Source: Gnetum montanum
Taxonomy: Eukaryota; Streptophyta; Gnetopsida; Gnetales; Gnetaceae
DNA length: 64,000 bases
Assembly (NCBI GenBank): GCA_015680685.1
Contig: MNCI01002826.1
Span: forward strand, 59,474-123,473
Reading direction: 5' to 3'
In this document: positions 34,429 through 43,825 of the stretch, piece by piece
How the letters are laid out: every line of letters begins with the position of its first letter
Position numbering within the stretch: the first letter of the stretch is position 1
Position numbers and translations under genes: made by a program
Notes under the pieces: model-generated
What the model saw: only the letters and a program-made list of their open reading frames with translations
What the model was told of the DNA's origin: nothing
Databases searched by the model: none

Positions 34429-35324
34429 TGATGAATCATTAGTTGGCTGCATTGACTAGCATGCATCAATGCATCCCTATCGACACATCCCCATCGATGT
34501 GTTAACACATATGCATCGATGCATTCCTATTGACACATCCCCATCAATGTGTTAACACATATGCATCGATGCAGCATCTTTCCCCACCTATAAATATGTG
34601 AGCATCCATTGCATATGAGATACCTTTTGGTCATTTTGTAGCTAGACTATTTACAATTTCATTTTGTGATCTTAGAAAATAATCAATGAGTGCATATAGT
34701 ATGAACTTAAGTTAATTGTACGATGTCTTACTCTAGTGGCATTATACCTAAACACATTCCATGATGGCAATAGCATCAAGGTTAATGCATATTCATTGTA
34801 GCACTTTGACTTTCCATGGAATTTACTCTTTATGTACTTAGTTAATATTTGCACTTTCATGCATATTAAGTGGCAGAATTAGCATGACCATTTTCAAGTG
34901 TAAACACATGTTCACCTAGTAATCCTAGTAGTGTTATTGCTTGGTTTTTCCAGTAACATAATTCTTGGTAATTCCAATAGTGGATATGTGAGTTCAAGAT
35001 GTGTACAGCAAGCTGGGAATGAATACTCATCATCCTTAGGCTAGTTTAAAATTTATCTTCTCATTGTTCATTAGATTAAATAAGTAATTTCTCTATTATT
35101 ATTAAGATTAGGGTAAGGTCAAAACAACATTAAGTATCATATGCCTCACTTTGGACTAAACCATACATGACAAAGCTACCACTAGTCCAAGTGGAAAGAC
35201 AGCGTCATGTGATTAATGCTTAACAATCTAGTTGCAACAAGTAGTTTGTACCATAGAATTCGACCGAATCCTGAATTAATGCTTGTGATTCATATGGTTG
35301 GGTGTAGGAGGTACCTACTTATCA
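34429..35324 (+). repeat. R3 3' LTR (896 bp)
   Basis: Begins TGATGAATCATTAG after the PPT, ends CTACTTATCA. TATA box TATAAATA at 34,589-34,596. U3 holds a 50-bp tandem duplication (34,476-34,525 and 34,526-34,575) not arranged this way in the 5' LTR. Confidence 0.88.
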
Positions 35325-35379
35325 TGTTGACCCACATGATCACCAATTAGAGAAAAGCTAGTCACATTATCATAAAGTG

Positions 35380-35830
35380 ATCTAATCCTAGAAGTCCTCT
35401 TATCTATTTACAGATTCCAAGGAATGATCCATATAAGGCTCTATTGGATTCATGTTTCTAGTTGAACTTAATCTCCCAAAAAAGTGTACAAGACATGAAA
35501 TCTACTTCCTATTAATAAGAAAAATATCAAACTAGAGCCTGAAAATCAATCCATCACTATTCCTTTGAGGCTAGTGGAGGATATCATGACCACCATTTTT
35601 GAATGGTCCTATCTTATAGATTTTCTTGTAATCCATATGGATAATTGTAAGGGGGATTTCCATATAATTATGGAAAGGGTTTGACTAAGCACCTTAGATG
35701 CCAAGATGGGGATTAGAGACCTTTGATTGGAAATCTCCAAGGAAAATAAATTTGATAAAATGGAGAAGAAAAGAGTTCCATGCATTGCATACAATGACAA
35801 AATGCATCATTACACATAAAGAATATGGAT
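35380..35830 (+). pseudogene. R2 protease, broken, resumes after R3
   Basis: R2 coding resumes with SPLIYLQI-type and LDSCF segments where the catalytic triad should be (D and S kept, Gly lost, then a stop). LVEDIMTTIFEW and FLVIHMDNCKGDF follow, then IIMERV in place of IIMGRA. Collinear with R4 28,755-29,258 and R6 60,440-60,900, which fixes the identity. Confidence 0.75.
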
Positions 35831-36059
35831 GGTGAAAGTTACATCTATCCAATCATATAACCAATGTGCCAAAATAGTAGTTATTCAAAAATGCCTATAG
35901 GCAGTAGCCATAAAACAGGAAGGTATCAAGTGCTTGACATTATAACATCTAGCTAAATCTACAATATGCATGGAACCATTGAAGAGCCACACAAGTACCT
36001 ACATTGAGAATATGAATGAAATGGAGCAGCTTCATAGTTACTCTCACACACAAAGAATG

Positions 36060-37130
36060 AAATGAACTGGGGAGAGTTGGAAATCCCAAATCACTTCAAG
36101 CATGAACCCCTTGAACTAAAATCTTTACCAACTTTAGAATATGCTTTCATTAACAATGACAAGCTAGTAATCATTAATGCTAGCCTTGCTCAAGATAGAA
36201 AAAAGAAGCTAATAAAAGTGATGAATAAGCGGCCAACAGCCTTTACCTAGTCCTATCATGAACTAATAGGGATAGATCCATGGATATGCCAACATCACAT
36301 CTATACAAATTCTTCTATCAAGCCGAGGATGCAACCATAGAGAACATTGAATCTAAAACTTAAGCAAGTTGTCAAGAAAGAAGTAGAATAACTTCTTAAG
36401 GCCAAGCTCATATATCCAATTGTAGATAGTGAATGGGTTAGTCTACTCGTGATTGTACCTAAGAAAAGAGAAAAGTGGAGAATTTGCATAGATTTCAAGC
36501 TATTAAACATGGCATCCTTCAAAGATCATTTTTTATTATCATTTTTTGAGTGTTGGACACCATCGTAGGATGTTGCTATTATAGCTTTTTGGATGATTAT
36601 AGTGGCTAAAAACACATCCAAAGCATACCAGAGGATTAGGCTATAAAAATGTTTATAAGTCCCAAGGGGACTTTTGCTTATAAAAAGATGTCCTTTGATT
36701 TATGCATTGCTCCTACTACTTTCCAACACTTGGTGCTTAGCATATTTGAACATCAAAGTAGTCGTGGGGTATAAGTCTTCATGGATGAATTCTCTACCTA
36801 TGATACCATATTTGGGCAAGCCTTGGACTGTCTTGAGTAATTGCTTCAATGACATATGAAGACTAATTTGAAGCTCAACCAGTAAAAAATCCACCTGATG
36901 GTCCAAGATGGCATAGTTTTGGGGCACTAAATTTTAGGAAAAGGGATCAAGGTGGACTTGAAAAAGGTACTGGTCATCTAAGGAATTACCAAACAACCTA
37001 AAATGATAAAAAATATAAGATCATTCCTTGGTCATACTAGTTATTAGTGACATTTCATCAAGAACTTCTTAAGAATTACTAAGCCATTGGTAGAGTTGAC
37101 AAAGAAGGATGCATCTTTCAACTAGACTAA
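36060..37130 (+). pseudogene. R2 reverse transcriptase, catalytic Asp altered
   Basis: It opens with a 62-codon segment (36,062-36,250: PLELKSLPTLEYAF) typical of the region N-terminal to Athila-type RT. Then come KLIYPIVDSEWVS, VIVPKK and WRICIDFKLLNMASFKDHF. The catalytic loop reads FMDE (36,778-36,789), so the second Asp of FMDD is Glu. Downstream thumb segments are in shifting frames. Stops again fall on Gln/Trp codons. Confidence 0.85.
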
Positions 37131-37139
37131 GGAATGCAA

Positions 37140-37494
37140 GCTAGTATTCTAGCAATTAAAACAAAAGCATGTAGAAGCTCTCATTCTATGTGATCCAAAT
37201 TGGTCCAAACCCTTCCACATCATGATGAATGATCCAATTATGCATTGGGGGTCATGCTTACTTAATTAGACAATTAGAAACATCCTTATTATATCCATTA
37301 TGTAAGTAGAATCATTGTGGGGGAATAGTTGAATTACACCACTATGATGAAGACGCTCATGGCAGTGTTGTATACCTTCGAGAGAGAAGTTTAGGCATTA
37401 TATGCTTGGGTATCAAATCTTTTTGCACACAAACCATAGTACCATCTAGTTCCGAATAAATAAGCTAATGATGAGTCCCCATGTCATATAGTGG
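37140..37494 (+). pseudogene. R2 RNase H domain, heavily broken
   Basis: Segments equivalent to the RNase H of R1 and R4 are recognisable by nucleotide collinearity (CCAAACCCTTCCACATCATGATG and the AACTAC...CACC region), but frames change repeatedly. Identity rests on its position between RT and INT. Confidence 0.6.
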
Positions 37495-38960
37495 TTGGTG
37501 TTTCTACATGAGTTCAATCTTATAATGATGGGTAGGAAGGAAACTGAGAATGTGGTCACTAATCACTTATCTTGGTTACAATGGAACAACAAAGAGGATG
37601 AGAGATCTTTATTTAATCAATTTCTAGATGAACTCTTCTTTGCAAAAGTTGTTGAAGTTCAAGATCCCGTAGATACTAATTGGTACGATGAATTCCTCTC
37701 TTATTTTCTCACTCAAGAGACTCCTTAATAATGGGGAAATAAGAAGAAATAACAATTTCTTCACCAAGTTAAGCATTATATGGAGATGAAAGGCAACCTT
37801 TACAAGGTTTATGCCAATGACTTAGTACGATGGTATGTGCCCAACGCTGATCAACTGTGGATCCTTTAGGACAGTCATGAAGGTCCTTTCAGGGGTCATT
37901 ATGTAAGGAGGATGATGGCCATGAAAATTCTCATGGAAAGATACTTTTGATCAACAATCTTTAGGGATGCCTATCAATTCTTGCATTTATGCAAGAGTTA
38001 ACAAAGAGATGGAGGAATGACTGTATGAATGGAAGGGCCCTAATCGTGGATCTAATCACTAGATCTTTTTACCCTTTGAAACATTTACTTCATGGGGTCC
38101 ATCAATCCCATGTCCAATACGCAGATATATATCATAGTAGTATTTGACTACTATACCAAGTGAGCTGAAGTTGCAACCATCACTAGTTATTCGTCTTCTA
38201 CTACAGCATGGTTTGTTCAACAAAGAATGGTAAACAAGTTTGGCATGCTAAGGGTACTTATTTCTAATAATGGCATTCACTTTACAAGTGCTACTTTTTA
38301 AAAACTAATGTAATGCTTCGAGATTCACCATAAATTAACAACTCCCTATCATCCCCAAGCTAATGGTCAAGCTAAAGTTACTAATAGGAAAATAACCAAG
38401 ATACTAACATGTAATGTTAGTAAATATAGAAAGGATTGGAAGAACAAAATTCAATGATGCTCTATGGCCTTATTAATCAACCTAGAAGCTTCCTATTAGT
38501 CATTCTCCCTATGTGTTCATGTAGTGAAAACTACCAATACTTCCCATCTAAGCTAAGCTCTGTACACTCTCAACAGCATGTGAGCATGACCTTGATCTAA
38601 GTTTAGTACAAAAAGAACATCTAATAGTAGTAAATGTGCTAGACAATAACCAATAAGTAATCCTATCAATGAATGTACACAAGGCACATGTTAAACAATG
38701 TCATGACACATGAATAAGGAGAGTTAAATTTCAACCATGTGATAAGGTTCTTTATTGAAACCCCATGCATGTACCACAACATACCAAATTTCAAAAGCTA
38801 TGGAAAAAACCTTACATCATTCACACAACTTTTTCTTTTAGTGCCATGATACTTTACCACCCTACGTGCCCCTAAAAATGGTTGTTAGTCAACACCCAAC
38901 AAGTAAAGCCTTTCCTAGAATGTATAAAAACGTATATCACTAAGACCTTAGTAGATGGAC
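37495..38960 (+). pseudogene. R2 integrase, broken, catalytic residues changed
   Basis: ORF 37,495-37,728 is the RNase H-INT linker (EFNLIMMGRKETENVV). The zinc-binding region follows (SHEGPFRGHY at about 37,870, then LHLCKS). In the core, YIIVVFDYYTK keeps the first Asp. LISNNGIHFTS has Asn for the second Asp (38,266-38,271), and PYHPQANGQAKVTNR has Lys where Glu is expected. Two of three catalytic acids are therefore gone. The C-terminal region runs to about 38,960; I see no chromodomain. Confidence 0.85.
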
Positions 38961-38989
38961 ATGCATGCACTATTTTTGGATATCCTATC

Positions 38990-39208
38990 ACCTTAATTGT
39001 GGAAAATATGGTCACCCATATTAACATTTTGTGAAGGCTATCTAATTTTTTACTTTTTTTTACATCATTCTTCATATGTTTTCCATTTTCTTAAATATTC
39101 TAGTACCTCTTTTATATATTTTTCCATTCCTTTCTCTTAGTTTACTTTGTTTGATTTTTTTTTTTTGTCTTGTTCATATGAAATCTCTAATATTTTCCAT
39201 GGCTACTA
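38990..39208 (+). promoter_or_regulatory. R2 internal PPT-like motif and T-rich tract
   Basis: TTAATTGTGGAAAATATGG (38,993-39,011) is a decayed version of the post-INT purine motif, followed by a T-rich tract to about 39,170. S1 inserted just beyond. Confidence 0.45.
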
Positions 39209-40270
39209 CTACTTGTTGGCACATTTGGCCATTCCATGGGACAGCAAGAGTGGATACCAGGAAAAGAAAACTTGTAGAATGATGTATGGTTTATGATTTA
39301 GAAATAGAGCATGTCGCTTTAAAGTTACAGGTTGATGGATGGTTTGGAGAAGTTAATCACTGTTTAAAAAAATGATGTTAAGACCTTCTCAGGATACAAA
39401 ATTAAAGTGCTAAATTATTTCTGAGGAATCATGGTTATATAAAGACAATGGCATGTATAGAGCACTATATTACAAAACAAGGCACGATTCAGGGTTAAGC
39501 CGCAAATAAAATATGCACAAAACATCGATCCAAAGGCCAACAGTGGAGATTAAAACTTTACAATATGAAAGGGGCATTCGATGAACTGAAACGTGGCAAG
39601 ACTGAGCAGAATATATTTTAAAGTAATATATAATATTTAAAGGTTTGGAGACATTGGAAAATATCAACTATGAAGAAAGTAGACATGCCCTTTCTGCCAT
39701 TCGTATCGACCCTGGTGAGCCGATCAAACTGCTGGTTGAAACACCGATGCTTGTGATCATAGGGTTGGATTGCAGGAGTTCCGGAACATGATCGAGTAAC
39801 GGTTTTTGTTCAATAGCGTGTTGAATCTTGGCAATATTTTATCCCTACACTTGAATTGTTCAATATTTAGGGTTATGTCTACTACAAAAAAAAAGGGGGG
39901 AAAGAGCCAGAAACTAAACGTATGCGTGGGCAAGGCAACAGATGACACCGAAAGCATATGCATAGAACAGAAAGATACACTTCTCAAGATTAAGCGTATT
40001 TTCTTCTGCAAATGATCTGCAAAATGGTCTCAGCCAGACAAAGGTAAAGGCATACATGCAGGAAATGAAATTGAAAGCTTAGTAACTCTCATGAAATGTG
40101 GGCTCGCAGAGTCTCTCTGAAGCCCTGCATCAATGGAACGAGCCAAAGTGGAACACGATTCAGTAGTAAGATGTTTCAAAAATCATTTGAAGATGCAATT
40201 GTGCTCCTTAACCAGTGATAAATCTAAGCAAGAACAGAAAGCCTGAGACCAACACAACAAAAGAAAGAGG

Positions 40271-40651
40271 NNNNNNNNNNNNNNNNNNNNNNNNNNNNNN
40301 NNNNNNNNNNNNNNNNNNNNNNNNNNNNNNNNNNNNNNNNNNNNNNNNNNNNNNNNNNNNNNNNNNNNNNNNNNNNNNNNNNNNNNNNNNNNNNNNNNNN
40401 NNNNNNNNNNNNNNNNNNNNNNNNNNNNNNNNNNNNNNNNNNNNNNNNNNNNNNNNNNNNNNNNNNNNNNNNNNNNNNNNNNNNNNNNNNNNNNNNNNNN
40501 NNNNNNNNNNNNNNNNNNNNNNNNNNNNNNNNNNNNNNNNNNNNNNNNNNNNNNNNNNNNNNNNNNNNNNNNNNNNNNNNNNNNNNNNNNNNNNNNNNNN
40601 NNNNNNNNNNNNNNNNNNNNNNNNNNNNNNNNNNNNNNNNNNNNNNNNNNN
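40271..40651. other. Assembly gap (N)
   Basis: 381 undetermined bases inside S1. Any frame crossing it is meaningless. Confidence 1.
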
Positions 40652-40849
40652 AAATTACTTTCATGAGAATTACTAGGGCTTAATAACATTTAGTAATTAA
40701 AATCTTAAATTAAAAATTAAAATAAATTAGGGATCTTGGATTTATTTTAAAAATTATTATATATAGGCTTATAAAAACAATATTTATAATGTATACACAT
40801 GCCAACGTTAGCATGATTTTCTCCTAATCTTTTGTACAAGTTACAACTT

Positions 40850-40947
40850 CCTAACTTGTTGAGCAAGTAATGTCCTAACTTGTTGGGCAAGTAAGATCTC
40901 CTAACTTGTTGGGCAAGTTATAACTTCCTTACTTGGGAGAGAAGTTA
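40850..40947. repeat. 24-27-bp tandem repeats upstream of the S1 TATA box
   Basis: CCTAACTTGTTGGGCAAGTA occurs at 40,850, 40,874 and 40,900 with small differences, plus a decayed fourth copy near 40,926. They lie 40-140 bases upstream of the TATA box, a typical place for LTR enhancer repeats. Confidence 0.85.
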
Positions 40948-40985
40948 GCTAAGATATTTTGAAATATGTAACTACCTTTTGAACC

Positions 40986-40995
40986 CTATAAAAAG
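40986..40995 (+). promoter_or_regulatory. S1 TATA box
   Basis: CTATAAAAAG, preceded by tandem repeats and followed by GC-richer sequence that could be the transcript start. Confidence 0.6.
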
Positions 40996-42206
40996 GGCTT
41001 CAGGGGCAAGAAGAACAATAGACTGAGGACTACTAGCTCTCACTCGGAGACACTCTAGGAAGAGCATTTGAAAGAAGACATTGTGAAAGATTGCTTGTAA
41101 GATGACTTGCTAAAGAAAAGATTTCAACCTCTTTGTCATAGTCCTATGAGTTATGCTTATTTTTTCTTATTTTGTTTAAATTGTTTAGCTAGTGGTTTAG
41201 ATAGTATCATCATTGGCAAGTAATTTTGGAATTTTTAGATTGCTCTTATTGTTCTTGTCACATGATAGAAATTTCTATTAAAATTTTGCCATAGAAGCAC
41301 TTGTGTTTGAAAGCCTTAAGAGAATTTTAGTAGTAAATTTTATTATTTTGCAACATATAAGAACTACTATTGAGATTGTTGTAAGAGAGCCTCTACTTGT
41401 ATTCAAGCCATTGAATGATTCAATAATCAAGAGGGTTCAGAGAATCTTTGGTATTTTGATGGGACCAGAATAACTTCTTTTATCTTTAAAGTGAATCTTT
41501 GTGGTATTTCAATCAAAAATTGTCAAGTCTTTTGAAGGTTCTATTGAATGCAATTGTTGACATCCATTATCTAGCCAAAATGGAGTCTCATACGTGATAG
41601 TTTACGCAACAATTTTTTGGTAGCATAGTAGGATCATCTTGAAGAAATTGCTTATTTGAGCCTTAGAAGTTTGAACAATTCGTAGTTATTAAATTTCGGA
41701 TAGCTTTATTGTGAAGTGTTTACTCATATCATTTTACCTTATTTAAAAATTTGAGGTCTTAACACAAATCTTCTTTCTTTTCTGTCTATTTCCATTGAAT
41801 CTTGCTCTATTTCTAGTTTTCTTGTGGAACTATCTCTTTCTCTGAGGAAAATTAAAAGTAGATTCGCAGAGTTGTGCTCAAATGTTTTTACAAAATTTTA
41901 TTTTTTACAAGTAGGTATTATAAGGACCACGTAGACTAGGCAATTAAACAAAATAGGAACTCTCAACAACTCATAGTACTTGGCAAAGTTGGCTAAATCT
42001 CTTTAAGAAAAGTCATTTGTACTTTACACACAACGCAATTGTTTCATATTTCACAACCACACACTGCAACAACACACACGCATACTCACATTAACTACTG
42101 AGTCTATTTGGAGGTATTTGGGCCTTGGTGTTGCCAGAGACCAGCAAGCACTTAAATCCTATTCAAGGACACTCGTTGGTGGTTGCGTCCCAAACGGTCG
42201 CCAACA

Positions 42207-43825
42207 CTACTACTAGAAGTTTATTAATGCAACATTTAATGTTATGATTGATCAATAAATTATCATATTTTATCTCTAGATTATTTCATCAATTAACATA
42301 TTATTAATTATCTAATGATATTAGGTTGTGAGTCCACAACATCCATTCATTCCATAAATTCTATGAGACTCTACATCATGGGAACATGAGGTCCTTTCAC
42401 AATTGAAAGTTAAAGTAACCAATGATCTATTACTTAATAGACTTAAAATGAAGAAATTATGAATGGAAAAGGTTATGACTTCAAGGGGATTTATCATCCT
42501 TTGTTTCCAACTTCTTTTTCAAGTTGTATGATTCTTCTCCATTAGTTTCTCACCACACCTATTGTCGACCATAACATGAAAAATGTCTATGCATGGTGTG
42601 CCTCCTGTGAATAAAAAAATAGCAACACAACATAGGAATTCAAAGCACACCCCTTAGACAAAATAATGGACAACAAGCATTGGTTACAAGATTAGAAAGA
42701 CATGTTACCCATGCCTGAAGGAACCCCTCTAACTAAGGTCCTTCATATCTTCCTACTTCTCTTTTCTCTTTTCTTGGTATTCTTTGAGAATTGTCATGAA
42801 TTCTTTATTGTTGAAGGACTAGGATAGGATCATGAAAAGTCACTAAATTTGGATCTACTTGGTCTCAACTAAGAATGGAAAGATATCATATCATCTTAAT
42901 CACAAACTCCACAATGACTTCATGCGACCAAGATGAGAATCTCTTATCATTCTCTCTCCCATCATTATACCCTCATCATCAACCAACTCACTACATACTA
43001 TCATGGTCAATTAATGTATATGTTATAGAATGTGGCATAATCCTCTAATGATCTCTTCCATGTATTCAAATTCTAACTTATAATGATCATTAATCATCCT
43101 TGGTGTCTACAAACTCCTTGGGAAGGATCCACTTGCATATCCTTTGATCTCTCTATGTTAAACTTCCTATCTCTTGGTCATTTTTGCGATCAATCTCATC
43201 AATTTTCCTTCTTAATGTCCAAATTTTACATATTTTTTGCATTTTCTACTCATCCAAATCTAATTAAACTTCTCTCTAAATGTCCTTGCAATTATCTTCT
43301 ATGTTTTTTCCATCCTTTTGTGTTTTTTTGGCTTCCACTTAGCTCTTATTTCATCCCAAAAATCATCCAAAATTTCTTATCTTTGCTATGTAAAAAAGTT
43401 GGCTATGAATAGTTATATTAATGCATCCCTATCAACATAGTGGGATGAATCAACGTAACCCAACCAGTGCATCCCCATAAATGCAATGAAAAAATTCTCT
43501 ATATATCCATGACCCCATTTTTCAATCCGCAAACTACTTGAGGTAAACTTTATGTTGTGGGGGACATAAACCTTTGGTTTCTTTTACAAAATTTTTCGAA
43601 AGTTTTCTATTTCCCTAAGGTTTATCCATTAAAAAAATATTAAATTACTCAATCCAAGTGGGTTAAGTCTAACAAACAATCTCTGGTAGCTAATCAATAA
43701 AATAATATTAAAATAATGTAACTTACCAAGATCACAAACAAGCCTAAGTATAACCTAATCTAATAAGAAAGATATCATATGAACTAAGGTTTATAAAGTA
43801 GAAAAACTAATTGTGGGTTACATTT
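42207..43825 (+). other. R2 spacer (right part)
   Basis: It aligns with the R1, R3 and R4 spacers. It contains the short hydrophobic ORF region (42,640-42,830), the branch-point/polypyrimidine block (42,727-42,788), the purine block GGAAGGATCCACTTGCA (about 43,121-43,137) and the purine tract GTTGTGGGGGACATAAA (43,549-43,570). No long gene. Confidence 0.7.
42727..42788 (+). promoter_or_regulatory. Branch-point plus polypyrimidine-tract block (R2)
   Basis: CTCTAACTAAGG, then about 45 bases almost all C/T, then TTTGAG. Homologous to the blocks in R1, R3 and R4. Confidence 0.45.

Larger units (their letters stand above)
19269..35324 (+). mobile_element. R3: gag-only gypsy derivative nested in R2, interrupted by R4
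   Basis: 5' LTR 19,269-20,171 and 3' LTR 34,429-35,324 are the same subfamily. Excluding R4 and its target duplication, R3 is about 6.5 kb. It keeps PBS, gag, the tail of PR, the internal PPT-like motif, the spacer and the PPT, but PR core, RT, RNase H and INT are deleted and no extra ORF is visible. A target duplication is not found: the left flank is ACTAT and the right flank TGTTG. More than 100 bases of R2 present in the R6 equivalent (about 60,305-60,440) are missing at the junction, so the right target copy may have been lost with them. Confidence 0.82.
39214..42206 (+). mobile_element. S1: solo LTR of an unrelated retrotransposon, about 3 kb
   Basis: It begins TGTTGGC and ends GCCAACA, a perfect 7-base terminal inverted repeat with the canonical TG/CA of LTRs, and is flanked by a five-base target duplication. 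No pol domain or second terminal repeat is visible, so a solo LTR is the simplest reading. 381 bases are undetermined (40,271-40,651), and something could be hidden there. Base composition differs from R2: many intact CpGs around 39,480-40,270. Orientation is inferred from the TATA box. Confidence 0.7.
39209..42211. repeat. Target-site duplication CTACT flanking S1
   Basis: CTACT at 39,209-39,213 and 42,207-42,211. The R2 spacer on both sides aligns with R1 around 5,880 as one continuous region. Confidence 0.85.

Noticed and set aside
19264-35329. Target-site duplication for R3
   Set aside because: Flanks ACTAT and TGTTG do not match, and host sequence is missing at the junction.
35325-38960. 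Endogenous pararetrovirus (caulimovirid-like) instead of gypsy
   Set aside because: Integrase, LTRs, tRNA-Asp-type PBS and gypsy order PR-RT-RH-INT are present; no movement or coat protein motif is seen.
39480-40270. Low-copy gene 3' end suggested by intact CpGs and mixed codons
   Set aside because: The stretch lies inside TGTTGGC...GCCAACA termini with a perfect target duplication, so solo-LTR U3 is the simpler explanation.
40183-40689. Open frames on both strands across the undetermined bases
   Set aside because: They exist only because 381 N bases contain no stop codons.
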